A stretch of 64,000 nucleotides of DNA, from NCBI RefSeq assembly GCF_027912495.1, contig NZ_CP115463.1, positions 1,325,501 to 1,389,500 of the forward strand. The letters run 5' to 3'. The DNA comes from Caulobacter sp. NIBR1757. Lineage in GTDB: Bacteria > Pseudomonadota > Alphaproteobacteria > Caulobacterales > Caulobacteraceae. The notes beneath the pieces were generated by a model. The model did no database searches and was not told the DNA's origin. It saw only the letters and a program-made list of their open reading frames with translations. Positions 28,028-36,147 of this stretch are shown piece by piece (the stretch's first letter is position 1; the number at the start of each line of letters is the position of its first letter). A program made the position numbers and the translations under genes.

Positions 28028-28696
28028 ATGAACAAGTTCATCGCCGAGTTCATCGGCACCCTTACCCTTGTGTTGTTCGGCTGTGGGGCCGCTGTTCTGG
28101 GCGGCGAGCACGTCGGCCAGTTGGGCATCGCTCTGGCCTTTGGCTTCGCCATCGTGGCCATGGCCTATGGCATCGGTCCGATCTCGGGCTGTCACGTCAA
28201 TCCGGCCGTCAGCCTGGCGGCCTTCGTCGCCGGGCGGATGAGCGTCAGGGATATGCTGGTCTACTGGGCGGCGCAGTTCCTCGGCGCCCTGGCGGGGGCG
28301 GCGATCCTGATGATCCTGGCCAAGACCGGGGTCGAGAGCGGCCTTGGCCGCAATGGCTGGGGGCCCGGCTATCTTGGCGAGTATTCGATGCAGGCGGCGC
28401 TGATCTTCGAGGTGGTGATGACCGCCCTGTTCGTCATCGTCATCCTTGGCTCGACCGGCGCCGGTTCGGCGCCGGGCTTCGCCGGGCTCGGCATAGGCAT
28501 CACCCTGGCGGTGATCCACATCGTCGGCATCCAGGTGACCGGCGTGTCGGTCAATCCGGCCCGCAGCTTCGGGCCGGCGGTGCTGGCCGGTGGCGAGGCC
28601 CTGGCCCAGCTATGGCTGTTCATCGTCGCCCCGGCCATCGGCGCGGCACTGGGCGGTCTGCTGTTCCGCTTCAACCTGCTGAAGGTCGGCGACTAG
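28028..28696 (+). CDS. aqpZ: Aquaporin Z
   Basis: A 222-residue water channel with six membrane helices and both pore motifs, HVNPAVS after helix 2 and SVNPARS after helix 5. The MNKFIAEFIGTLTLVLFGCGAAV start and the selectivity-filter context (GIQVTGVSVNPARS) are those of AqpZ and not of glycerol facilitators. The ATG at 28028 has AGGGAG upstream; longer in-frame starts reach into the region upstream of tmRNA and are rejected. It is divergent from ssrA. Confidence 0.94.
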   Translation: MNKFIAEFIGTLTLVLFGCGAAVLGGEHVGQLGIALAFGFAIVAMAYGIGPISGCHVNPAVSLAAFVAGRMSVRDMLVYWAAQFLGALAGAAILMILAKTGVESGLGRNGWGPGYLGEYSMQAALIFEVVMTALFVIVILGSTGAGSAPGFAGLGIGITLAVIHIVGIQVTGVSVNPARSFGPAVLAGGEALAQLWLFIVAPAIGAALGGLLFRFNLLKVGD

Positions 28697-28737
28697 GGAT
28701 CAGGCGTCCCCCGGCGCGCCACGCCGGGGGAGTGCTC

Positions 28738-29541
28738 TCAGACGGTGATCTCACCGACCAGATAGTCAGCGCATCGCCCTTTCAGGCCGACCCGCTCGCC
28801 GCGGTCCTCGCACAGCACCGTGCCACCCCGGCGAGACAGCTGGCGTCCGATGAGGCTCGTCTTGCCCAGCCGTTCGCCCCAGTAGGGGGTGAGGGCGCAG
28901 TGGGCGCCGCCGGTGACCGGGTCCTCGTCGATGCCCTTGGCCGGGGCGAAGAAGCGGGAGACGAAGTCCCAGGGCTCGGGGCCCTCGTAGCGGGCGGTGA
29001 CCGCCACCCCGATGTTGTCCAGCGGCCGGCAGAACCGGGCCAGGGCGGTGAAGTCGGGGGTCATGGTCCTGATAGCCTCAGGATCATCGAACAGGGCCAG
29101 CATGGTCATGCCCTCGACGACAGCCCGGGGCCGGGCCCCAAGGGCCTCGGCGAGGGCGGGCGGCGCGGCGCTCTCCACGCCCCGGCGGGCCGGGAAGTCC
29201 ATTTCCAGCTGGCCGTCGGCGGCGCGGGTGACGGTCAGCGGCCCGCTGTGGGTCTGGAAGACGATCCGCTCGCCGCAGAAGCCCAGATGCCGGAACAGCA
29301 CATGGGCGCTGGCCAGGGTGGCGTGGCCGCAGAGCGGGACCTCCACCTCCGGCGTGAACCAGCGCAGGCCAAATCCCTCGCCCTCGGCGACGAAGAAGGC
29401 GGTTTCGGCCAGGTTGTTCTCGGCGGCGATGGCCTGCATCAGCGCCGGCTTGAGCCAGGCGTCGAGGGGAACCACGGCGGCCGGATTGCCCTGGAACGGC
29501 GCGTCGGCGAAGGCATCGACCTGGTAGAGGGGCAGTTTCAC
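28738..29541 (-). CDS. PhzF family isomerase/epimerase-like protein
   Basis: The GTG at 29541, with AGGAG a few bases upstream, gives 267 residues. LPLYQVDAFADAPFQGNPAAV at the start, the EIA-type catalytic stretch (AENNLAETAFFV, with the acidic residue), LRWFTPEVEVPLCGHATLA and EDPVTGGAHCALTPYW define the PhzF family, which shares a fold with diaminopimelate epimerase. Outside phenazine pathways the substrate is usually unknown. The GTG overlaps the GFA gene stop (GTGA), so the two are translationally coupled. Confidence 0.92.
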   Translation of the reverse strand: MKLPLYQVDAFADAPFQGNPAAVVPLDAWLKPALMQAIAAENNLAETAFFVAEGEGFGLRWFTPEVEVPLCGHATLASAHVLFRHLGFCGERIVFQTHSGPLTVTRAADGQLEMDFPARRGVESAAPPALAEALGARPRAVVEGMTMLALFDDPEAIRTMTPDFTALARFCRPLDNIGVAVTARYEGPEPWDFVSRFFAPAKGIDEDPVTGGAHCALTPYWGERLGKTSLIGRQLSRRGGTVLCEDRGERVGLKGRCADYLVGEITV

Positions 29542-29903
29542 TGGACGTTCTCCTGAAGGGACATGCCGGCGCCGTCGGTGCGGCGGACGGGGAGGGCGGC
29601 GGGATCGAAGCCTTCGAGGCAGAAGACGTTGACCCCGAAGGCGTCGGGCGCGGCCCGCTTGCGGTGGAAGGTGTAGATGCCGCAGCGGGCGCAGAAGTGA
29701 TGGCGGGCGACGCCAGTGTTCCAGACGTAGGTCGCCAACTGGTCCCCACCGGCCAGCAGCCGCAGCGCCGCCTGCGGGACCTTGATCATCAGCGCGTTGC
29801 GCTTGACGCACAGGCTGCAGTCGCAGGTCGTCATCTCGGCCGGATCGGCTTCGACCTCGAAGCGGACCGCGCCGCAGTGACAGGCGCCGGCATAGCGGGG
29901 CAT
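29538..29903 (-). CDS. GFA family (CENP-V/GFA domain) zinc protein
   Basis: A 121-residue protein with the zinc-binding cysteines of the GFA fold: GACHCGAVRFEV, TCDCSLC and HHFCARCGIYTFH. The family name comes from glutathione-dependent formaldehyde-activating enzyme, but many members have unproven activity. The ATG at 29903 is preceded by GAGGAG. It is the first gene of a two-gene unit with phzF-like and is divergent from a MocR-type regulator, which likely controls it. Confidence 0.9.
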   Translation of the reverse strand: MPRYAGACHCGAVRFEVEADPAEMTTCDCSLCVKRNALMIKVPQAALRLLAGGDQLATYVWNTGVARHHFCARCGIYTFHRKRAAPDAFGVNVFCLEGFDPAALPVRRTDGAGMSLQENVQ

Positions 29904-29936
29904 GGATTGTCTCCTCTGCCCGTGGAAATTCCGCAG

Positions 29937-29976
29937 GATTGATCTATAGTCAATCAGAGTATTGTCCCGTGACAAT
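29937..29976. promoter_or_regulatory. Two inverted repeats in the GFA/MocR divergent promoter
   Basis: GATTGA and TCAATC (29937-29955, 7-nt spacer) are followed by ATTGTC and GACAAT (29961-29976, 4-nt spacer). Two adjacent dyads in an 84-bp divergent intergenic region are what one expects for a MocR-type regulator controlling itself and the neighbouring unit. The second dyad ends only 11 nt before the regulator's ATG. Binding is inferred. Confidence 0.55.
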
Positions 29977-29987
29977 CTGAGGCCGCG

Positions 29988-31355
29988 ATGATCTGGACGC
30001 CAAAACTGCCCGACGGGCCCGAGCCCCTGCATGAGCGGCTGCTGACCGCCCTGGCCGGGGACATCGCCGCCGGGACGCTGGCGCCGGGCGCGCGCCTGCC
30101 GCCGCAGCGGGAGTTGGCCCATGCGGCCGGGCTGGGCCTGGGCACCGTCACCCGGGCCTATGCGGCGGCTGAGCAGCGGGGCCTGATCTCCGCCCGGGTC
30201 GGCCGGGGCTCCTTCGTCGCCGAGCGGGCCGCGCCGCAGCCCGAGGGCCTGATGGACCTCTCCCGCAACCTGCCGCCGATGGGCCAGGCGGAGGCCCGCA
30301 TCGGCCAGGCCCTCGCCGGACTGCAGCGCCGGCCGGATCTGGCGCGGGCCCTGGCCTACGCCCCCCGGGCCGGCGAGCCCGCCCACCGCGCCGCCATGGC
30401 CGCCTGGCTGGCGCGGATCTGCGGACTGGAAGGCGTCAGCGCCGAACAGCTGGTGCTCTGCGGCGGCGCCCAGCAGGCCATGGCCCTGGCCCTTGGCGCC
30501 GTCTGCCGGCCGGGCGACACGGTGCTGTGCGAGGAGGCCACCTACATGGGCCTCAAGCCCCTCGCTCAGGCCGCCGGCTATCGCCTGCTCGGCGTCCCCC
30601 TCGACGCCGAAGGCATGGAGCCGAACGCCCTGGCCGAGGCGGCGCGGTCATCGGGCGCCAGGGCGGTCTATGTCCTGCCGACCCTGCAGAACCCCACGAC
30701 CCGCACCATGAGCCGGGCCCGCCGCCAGGCCATCGCCGACGTGGCCCGACGGCACGACCTGTGGATCGTCGAGGACGATGTCTATGGCCTCTACGCCGGA
30801 CCGGAGCGCCACCCGCCCATCGCCGCCTCCGCTCCCGACCGCACCTGGTTCGTCGCCAGCCTGTCCAAGCTGGTCGCGCCGGGCCTGCGGGCCGGTGTCG
30901 TCGTGCCCCCGGACCTGGCGGGACGGGACCGCGTCCTGCTGGCCGTCGAGGGCCTGCTGGGGGCCGGTGACACCTTCAGTCGGATGATCTCCACCCAGTG
31001 GATCGAGGACGGCACGGCCGAGGCGATCGCCCGCGACAATGTCGCCGAGGCGCGCGCGCGGATGGCCCTGGCTATCGCGGTGCTGGGCCCGGCGGTCGAG
31101 CGCCCCGTCGCCGGAGCCAGCCTGCATCTGTGGCTGCCGCTGGACGAACTGGAGGCCGAGCGGGTGGCGGGCAGGGCGCTTCGGGCCGGGGTGCAGCTGA
31201 CCCCGCCCGACGCCCCCCTGGTCGGACCGGGGTCCACACGGGGCCTGCGCCTGTGCCTTGGCGGCGTGCGGGACAGGGCCCGCCTGGAGCAGGCCTTGCG
31301 AATCCTGGCCGGGGCGATCGCCGGGCGCGAGCACGGCGAGACCGCCCGGGTCTGA
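29988..31355 (+). CDS. MocR/PdxR-type GntR regulator with aminotransferase domain
   Basis: A 455-residue fusion. Residues 10-75 form a GntR winged helix (LHERLLTALAGDIAAGTLAP, PPQRELAHAAGLGLGTVTRAY). The rest is a fold-type I aminotransferase domain with WIVEDDVYGLYAG, and the PLP lysine lies in FVASLSKLVAPGLRAG. MocR proteins use PLP or a PLP-amino acid adduct as effector. It is divergent from GFA-PhzF, with two dyads in between. The regulated pathway is unknown; there is no pyridoxine gene nearby. Confidence 0.92.
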   Translation: MIWTPKLPDGPEPLHERLLTALAGDIAAGTLAPGARLPPQRELAHAAGLGLGTVTRAYAAAEQRGLISARVGRGSFVAERAAPQPEGLMDLSRNLPPMGQAEARIGQALAGLQRRPDLARALAYAPRAGEPAHRAAMAAWLARICGLEGVSAEQLVLCGGAQQAMALALGAVCRPGDTVLCEEATYMGLKPLAQAAGYRLLGVPLDAEGMEPNALAEAARSSGARAVYVLPTLQNPTTRTMSRARRQAIADVARRHDLWIVEDDVYGLYAGPERHPPIAASAPDRTWFVASLSKLVAPGLRAGVVVPPDLAGRDRVLLAVEGLLGAGDTFSRMISTQWIEDGTAEAIARDNVAEARARMALAIAVLGPAVERPVAGASLHLWLPLDELEAERVAGRALRAGVQLTPPDAPLVGPGSTRGLRLCLGGVRDRARLEQALRILAGAIAGREHGETARV

Positions 31356-31356
31356 G

Positions 31357-31908
31357 CTACATCGCCCCGGGACCGCGCTCGATGGAGAGCACGCCGGTGC
31401 GGGACAGTTCGACCAGGCCCAGCGGCCGCATCAGGTCGATGAAGCTGTCGATCTTGCCCGGCGCGCCGGTGATCTCGAACACGAAGCTCTCGGAGGTGGT
31501 GTCGATCACCTTGGCGCGGAAGATGTCCGACACCCGCAGGGCCTCGACCCGGTCGGTCCCAGTGCCCTTGACCTTGACCAGCGCCAGCTCGCGCTCGACG
31601 CCGTTGGGGTCCCTGGTCACGTCGTGGACGCGGCGGACGCTGACCACCTTCTGCAACTGGGCCTCGATCTGCTCCAGCACATGGCGGGCGCCGCGGGTGA
31701 CGATGGTGATGCGGCTGGTGTGGGCCTTCCTGTCCGTCTCGGCGACGGTCAGGCTTTCGATGTTGTAGCCGCGCGCGGCGAACAGCCCGACGACGCGGTG
31801 CAGGACGCCGGCCTCGTTGTCGACCAGCAGGGCGAAGGTGGCGAGCTGTTCGACCTCGGTCTCGTGCGCGAGGTCGTAGGCGGAGGCGGGTTGGGCGGGG
31901 AGGGTCAA
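31357..31908 (-). CDS. ilvN: Acetolactate synthase small (regulatory) subunit
   Basis: A 183-residue ACT-domain regulatory subunit of acetolactate synthase. FALLVDNEAGVLHRVVGLFAARGYNIESLTVAETD is covered by the ACT domain that binds valine, and the C-terminal half has ISDIFRAKVIDTTSESFVFE-type sequence. The start is TTG at 31908, overlapping the brnA stop (TTGA). In related genomes ilvN directly follows ilvB; here brnTA is inserted, so ilvN translation is now coupled to the antitoxin. Confidence 0.94.
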   Translation of the reverse strand: MTLPAQPASAYDLAHETEVEQLATFALLVDNEAGVLHRVVGLFAARGYNIESLTVAETDRKAHTSRITIVTRGARHVLEQIEAQLQKVVSVRRVHDVTRDPNGVERELALVKVKGTGTDRVEALRVSDIFRAKVIDTTSESFVFEITGAPGKIDSFIDLMRPLGLVELSRTGVLSIERGPGAM

Positions 31909-32246
31909 GCGCGCTTCTTTCGGTCTTGAACGAGCTGACGCGCCACATGCTGGCGGAGAACCCGGTTGATTTCGGTCTGGTAGGGGGCGTCGCCTGCCTT
32001 GTCCTTGAACCAGCCGACGACATCGGCGTCGAGGCGGATGGTGACGGGCTGTTTGACCGCCTTGTAGGGACCACCCCGGCGGGCGTTGGCGAACTGTTCA
32101 GCCGTGATCGGCGGGATGTCGGAGAAATCGATCTCGTCGTCGCCCATCTCCTCGAGGCGGCGAAGTTCAGCCCGCTCCTCTTCGCCCGGCGCGTAGCCGC
32201 CGGGTGGCGGCTTATATCGAACCATCTTCGTATTGCCTTCGCTCAT
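31905..32246 (-). CDS. brnA: BrnA family antitoxin
   Basis: A 113-residue antitoxin. The middle contains DFSDIPPITAEQFANARRG, and the C-terminal half has QPVTIRLDADVVGWFKDK followed by YQTEINRVLRQHV, the ribbon-helix-helix-like DNA-binding domain of BrnA that also represses the operon. The ATG at 32246 overlaps brnT by 35 nt; an internal ATG at 32225 (MVRYKPPPGG) is an equally good start with a shorter overlap. Its stop overlaps the ilvN start. Confidence 0.9.
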   Translation of the reverse strand: MSEGNTKMVRYKPPPGGYAPGEEERAELRRLEEMGDDEIDFSDIPPITAEQFANARRGGPYKAVKQPVTIRLDADVVGWFKDKAGDAPYQTEINRVLRQHVARQLVQDRKKRA

Positions 32247-32499
32247 GGCGTTCAGCCTTTCGCGCGCTGATGATGCGCACCAGATTTTCGTCGTCCGGGT
32301 CTGGATAGGCGTGGACGACCACCAAAAGGCCGCCCGGTTCGACCCGGCCGACGGCCCACCATCGTTCCTCGCCGTCCACCAGGCGATCCGGGATGATCAG
32401 GTGGAGCGGATCGAACCAGACGCCGCTTGCGCGTTCGAAACTGACCCGATGTTTGAGCCTGTTCGTTCGCGCCTTTTCAGCGTCCCACTCGAACTCCAT
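32212..32499 (-). CDS. brnT: BrnT family ribonuclease toxin
   Basis: A 95-residue RelE-fold toxin. The MEFEWDAEKARTNRLKHRVSFE opening, the DPDDENLVRIISARKAERHERRQYE C-terminal block (Arg-rich active-site segment) and the overlap with brnA are diagnostic. BrnT cleaves RNA and is bound by BrnA. A promoter with TTGACG and AATAAT lies so close that the mRNA start would coincide with the ATG, so translation may be leaderless. The whole module sits between ilvB and ilvN. Confidence 0.92.
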   Translation of the reverse strand: MEFEWDAEKARTNRLKHRVSFERASGVWFDPLHLIIPDRLVDGEERWWAVGRVEPGGLLVVVHAYPDPDDENLVRIISARKAERHERRQYEDGSI

Positions 32500-32508
32500 T
32501 CGCCCCTC

Positions 32509-32537
32509 ATTATTGTACGTACAAATCTGTACGTCAA
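32509..32537 (-). promoter_or_regulatory. brnTA promoter with palindromic operator
   Basis: Reading the minus strand, TTGACG (32537-32532) and AATAAT (32514-32509) are 17 nt apart. The spacer contains TTGTACGTACAA (32513-32524), a perfect 12-bp palindrome, next to a second half TGTACGTCA. BrnA is known to repress its own operon, and this is the expected site. The -35 starts 3 nt after the ilvB stop, so the module brought its own promoter. Confidence 0.72.
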
Positions 32538-32539
32538 TC

Positions 32540-34372
32540 CTACACCAGCCTACGCCCGGCTTCGTCGATCACCGAGCCCAGATCGTCCAGTTCCTCGGGC
32601 AGGATCATCTCGTTGTGCGCCTTGCCGGACGGGATCATCGGCAGGCAGTTCTCGGCCTTCTCGACCCGGCAGTCGAAGATCACCGGGCCCGGATGGTCGA
32701 TCATCTCGATGATCTTCGCATCCAGCTCGGCCGGGTCGCTGCAGCGGATGCCCTTGGCCCCGTAGGCCTCGGCCAGCTTCACGAAGTCGGGCAGGCTGGA
32801 TGAATAGCTGTGGCTGTAGCGCTGGCCGTGCAGCAGCTCCTGCCACTGGCGGACCATGCCCATCCATTCGTTGTTGAGGATGAAGATCTTGACCGGCAGG
32901 TCGTACTGCACCGCCGTCGACATCTCCTGGATGCACATCTGGATGCTGGCCTCGCCGGCGATATCGATGACCAGGCTGTCCGGATGCGCCAGCTGCACGC
33001 CCAGCGCCGCGGGCAGGCCATAGCCCATGGTGCCCAGCCCCCCGGAGGTCATCCAGCGGTTGGGCTCCTGGAAGCGGTAGAACTGGGCGGCCCACATCTG
33101 GTGCTGGCCGACTTCCGTCGTGATGTAGGAATCGCGGTCCTTGGTCAGCTGGTACAGCCGCTCGATGGCCAGCTGGGGTTTGATCGTCCCCTCGCTCTTG
33201 CCGTAGCGCAGGCAGCGAACCTCGCGCCAGGCCTCGATCTGCCGCCACCACTCGTCCAGCGCCTGGCGGTTGGCGCTCAGGCGCTGGTCCTTCCAGGACG
33301 CGATCAGGTCGCTCAGCACCGACCCGGCGTCGCCGACGATGCCGATGTCGACGCGGACGTTCTTGTTGATCGAGCTGGCGTCGATATCGATGTGGATCTT
33401 CTTGGAGTTCGGCGAGAAGGCGTCCAGCCGCCCGGTCACCCGGTCGTCGAACCGCGCCCCGACGCAGATCATCACGTCGCAGTCGTGCATCGCATGGTTG
33501 GCCTCGTAGGTGCCGTGCATGCCCAGCATCCCCAGCCAGGCCGGATCGGCGGCCGGGAAGGCGCCCAGGCCCATCAGGGTCGAGGTCACCGGCGCCCCGG
33601 TCATGGCCGCGAACTCGCGCAGGGCCTTGGCCGCCTCCGGCCCGGCGTTGATGACGCCGCCGCCGGTGTAGAAGATCGGCGCCTTGGCCGCCGCGATCAT
33701 CCGCGCCGCCTCGGCGACGCGGCCGGCGTCGCCCTTGGTTCGCGGGGCATAGGCGTGGCCGAACTGGACCTCGTCGGGGCCCTGATAGACGCCGCGCGAG
33801 AACTGCACGTCCTTGGGCAGGTCGACCAGAACCGGGCCCGGCCGGCCGCTGGTGGCGATGTGGAAGGCCTCGTGCAGGATGCGCGGGAGGTCCTTGATGT
33901 CCTTCACCAGGTAGTTGTGCTTGGTGCAGGCGCGGGTGATGCCGACGGTGTCGGCTTCCTGGAAGGCGTCGGTGCCGATCAGGTGGGTCGGGACTTGGCC
34001 GGTCAGCACGACCATCGGAATGCTGTCCATCAGCGCGTCGACGATGCCGGTGATGGCGTTGGTGGCGCCGGGGCCGCTGGTGACCAGAACCACGCCCGGC
34101 TTGCCGGTCGAGCGGGCATAGCCCTCGGCCGCATGGGCCGCGCCCTGCTCGTGGCGGACCAGGATGTGGCGCAGGCGCTCGCCATGCTGCTCGTTGTCCT
34201 GGAACAGGGCGTCATAGATGGGCAGCACCGCCCCGCCCGGGTACCCGAACATCACCTCGACGCCCTGGTCGACCAGGGCGCGGATCACCATCTCGGCGCC
34301 GGTGAGGGTGTCCAGCTGGACATCAGGGCCATGGGGGGCAGCGGCTTGTTCGGCGGTGTTCTGGTCGGTCAT
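32540..34372 (-). CDS. ilvB: Acetolactate synthase large (catalytic) subunit
   Basis: With the ATG at 34372 (MTDQNTAEQAAAPHGP) the protein is 610 residues. It is a thiamine-diphosphate enzyme condensing two pyruvates, or pyruvate with 2-oxobutyrate, at the start of branched-chain amino acid synthesis. Motifs: FGYPGGAVLPIYDAL, RHEQGAAHAAEGYARSTG (catalytic Glu), TSGPGATNAITG, the FAD-binding middle, and the ThDP loop GEASIQMCIQEMSTAVQY. An upstream in-frame ATG would run through the attenuator hairpin and is rejected. Expression is probably controlled by the leader at 34405-34511. Confidence 0.97.
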   Translation of the reverse strand: MTDQNTAEQAAAPHGPDVQLDTLTGAEMVIRALVDQGVEVMFGYPGGAVLPIYDALFQDNEQHGERLRHILVRHEQGAAHAAEGYARSTGKPGVVLVTSGPGATNAITGIVDALMDSIPMVVLTGQVPTHLIGTDAFQEADTVGITRACTKHNYLVKDIKDLPRILHEAFHIATSGRPGPVLVDLPKDVQFSRGVYQGPDEVQFGHAYAPRTKGDAGRVAEAARMIAAAKAPIFYTGGGVINAGPEAAKALREFAAMTGAPVTSTLMGLGAFPAADPAWLGMLGMHGTYEANHAMHDCDVMICVGARFDDRVTGRLDAFSPNSKKIHIDIDASSINKNVRVDIGIVGDAGSVLSDLIASWKDQRLSANRQALDEWWRQIEAWREVRCLRYGKSEGTIKPQLAIERLYQLTKDRDSYITTEVGQHQMWAAQFYRFQEPNRWMTSGGLGTMGYGLPAALGVQLAHPDSLVIDIAGEASIQMCIQEMSTAVQYDLPVKIFILNNEWMGMVRQWQELLHGQRYSHSYSSSLPDFVKLAEAYGAKGIRCSDPAELDAKIIEMIDHPGPVIFDCRVEKAENCLPMIPSGKAHNEMILPEELDDLGSVIDEAGRRLV

Positions 34373-34404
34373 CGGTCTGTCTCGGGGGGAAGGCGTAGGC
34401 CTGG

Positions 34405-34433
34405 AAAACAAAAGGGGCCCCAGAAGGGCCCCG
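34405..34433 (-). terminator. ilvB attenuator terminator
   Basis: On the minus strand GGGGCCC-TTCT-GGGGCCCC is followed by TTTTGTTTT: a strong intrinsic terminator 32 nt before the ilvB start and after a branched-chain leader peptide. A second perfect 7-bp hairpin (CGGCGTG and CACGCCG, 34451-34471) just upstream is a candidate pause or antiterminator competitor. Attenuation of ilvBN by leader translation is known in Caulobacter. Confidence 0.85.
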
Positions 34434-34481
34434 GCGCATGCGACCATGAACGGCGTGCTGGGGACACGCCGGACAGGGCCG

Positions 34482-34511
34482 CTAGGTAAGTACGATGCTC
34501 ACGATGCGCAC
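34482..34511 (-). CDS. ilvL: ilvBN leader peptide
   Basis: A nine-codon ORF beginning GTG with GGAG 8 nt upstream; it reads (M)RIVSIVLT and stops at TAG. Five of nine residues are Ile, Val or Leu, with Ile-Val twice. It lies directly upstream of a hairpin and a Rho-independent terminator before ilvB, the standard layout of amino-acid attenuation: ribosome stalling at Ile/Val/Leu codons would favour read-through into ilvB. Confidence 0.82.
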   Translation of the reverse strand: MRIVSIVLT

Positions 34512-34757
34512 GAAGTTTGCTCCAAATCCACGAAATGGCTTTTGCCATGCGGTCGAAGGGCGGTCAAGGCGCTGGTTGGCGCAAGTTCCTTCCAATTCTC
34601 TCGATCACTACAGACGTAAATTCGGGCGTGTCGATCCCCCTGGTCCCGGAAGCGCCTGCCGGCCGGCGGCGCTCCCGGCAAAAGGTCCCCCCTGATGAGG
34701 GATGACGGCGCCCGGCCGGACGGTGACTCTGCGGGGGCAACCAGACCGGAAACCCTC

Positions 34758-35252
34758 ATGCGCCCTCATCTCCTCGCCCTCGCCCTGCTCGTGGCGCCCC
34801 TTGGCGCCACCGTGGCGACGCTGCCTGCCGCCGCCGCCGAGGCTCCGGCCAAGCCCGACCTGAAGGGCGGGGTGACGCTGAAGAAACTCCGCCAGATCTT
34901 CGAGGGTCTCGGCCACAAGACCACCGACGGCAAGAACGACAGCTACTTCGAGTTCAAGGTCGAGCAAGGCGGGCTCGACATCTACCTGCTGGCCGAGCTG
35001 AGCCCGAGCACCCAGTACATCTGGATCAAGTCGTCCCTGAAGGACTTGACCGCCTCCGATGACTACAAGGCCCTGATGAGGGCCAACTACGAGGTCCAGC
35101 CGGCCCAGCTGTTCTTCTCCGACAACAACGTCCTGACTATCGCCGTGCCGGTGGAAAACCGCGACATCAAGCCCGAGGTTGTCGAGCGGGCGCTGACCAT
35201 CGTCATCGACGGGGCGGTGGCGACCCAGGATCTGTGGCTGCCGAAAGAATAG
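34758..35252 (+). CDS. Secreted YbjN-like protein
   Basis: The ATG at 34758 gives 164 residues with a signal peptide ([20 protein letters not shown]). The mature domain, with [20 protein letters not shown] and YIWIKSSL, then [20 protein letters not shown], resembles the YbjN/chaperone-like alpha-beta fold, though the match is by overall pattern. The function is unknown. Its last 50 bp overlap the 3' end of miaA on the other strand. Confidence 0.6.
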   Translation: MRPHLLALALLVAPLGATVATLPAAAAEAPAKPDLKGGVTLKKLRQIFEGLGHKTTDGKNDSYFEFKVEQGGLDIYLLAELSPSTQYIWIKSSLKDLTASDDYKALMRANYEVQPAQLFFSDNNVLTIAVPVENRDIKPEVVERALTIVIDGAVATQDLWLPKE

Positions 35253-36147
35253 CCGACCACTGCGCTTCGGGATCGAGGCTGGTCGCGCGCGGCCAGTCCG
35301 CCATCTGGTTGCGCAGCCAGGTCAGCTGGCGCTTGGCGTAGCGGCGGGTCTCGCGGCGGGCGTCGTCGAGCGCCTGCTCGAGGGTGATATCGCCGGCCAG
35401 ATGGGCGGCGAACTCGCGCACTCCGACCGCCTTCATGACCGGCAGGCGCGGATCCAGCCCGCGGGCGGTCAGCGCCGCCACCTCGGCCAGGGCGCCGGCC
35501 TCCAGCATGGAGTCCAGGCGCGCGTCACACCGGTCGTAAAGGGCGTCACGAGGCGGTTCGAGCGCGATGGCCCGCCAGCTGCCCTCGTCCAACGCCGGCC
35601 TGGTTTCGGCCTGCCAGGCGCTGAGCGGCCGTCCGCTGGCCTGCAGCACCCCGAGCGCCCGGGTCAGGCGCTGGCGGTCGCCGGGGGCGATCCGGGCCGC
35701 CGCCGCCGGATCGGCCAGCGCCAGCCGGGCCCGCGCCGCCGCCTCGCCCTCGGCGTCGTACCGCGCCTCGACCGCGTCGCGCAGGTCATTCGGCACGGCG
35801 GGAACATCGGCCAGCCCTTCGGTCAGGGCCTTGAAATACAGGCCGGTGCCGCCGACGACGATGGCGGGCCTGCCCCGGCCGTTGATGTCCTCCAACACCG
35901 GCTGCGCCTCCCGCAGCCAGCGGCCGACGCTCCAGCCGTCGGCCCCATCGGCGACGCCGAACAGGTGGTGCGGCGCCTGGGCCAACTCCTCCGGCGTCGG
36001 CCTGGCGCTCAGCGCCGTCAGGTCGGCATAGAGCTGCAGGGCGTCGGCATTGACGATCTCAGCCCCGGTTTCCCGGGCCAGGCGCAGGGCCAGGGCGGAC
36101 TTGCCGCTTGCGGTGGGTCCGGCGATCAGCCAGATGCGGGGCTCCAT
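35203..36147 (-). CDS. miaA: tRNA dimethylallyltransferase
   Basis: A 314-residue enzyme that adds an isopentenyl group to A37 of tRNAs reading UNN codons. It has [19 protein letters not shown] (P-loop), [48 protein letters not shown] and the C-terminal [14 protein letters not shown] and [14 protein letters not shown] chose ATG 36147; this codon overlaps the serB start on the other strand within CATG. The 3' end overlaps the YbjN-like gene. Confidence 0.95.
   Translation of the reverse strand: MEPRIWLIAGPTASGKSALALRLARETGAEIVNADALQLYADLTALSARPTPEELAQAPHHLFGVADGADGWSVGRWLREAQPVLEDINGRGRPAIVVGGTGLYFKALTEGLADVPAVPNDLRDAVEARYDAEGEAAARARLALADPAAAARIAPGDRQRLTRALGVLQASGRPLSAWQAETRPALDEGSWRAIALEPPRDALYDRCDARLDSMLEAGALAEVAALTARGLDPRLPVMKAVGVREFAAHLAGDITLEQALDDARRETRRYAKRQLTWLRNQMADWPRATSLDPEAQWSAILSAATDPGSPPPRR

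Noticed and set aside
27653..28519. 288-codon minus-strand ORF across tmRNA and aqpZ
   Set aside because: It is a frame through the tmRNA acceptor piece and the antisense of aquaporin; no protein motif is present.
34372..34447. Longer ilvB with 25 extra N-terminal residues
   Set aside because: The extension would be translated through the attenuator terminator and has no counterpart in the family; the leader ORF explains this region better.
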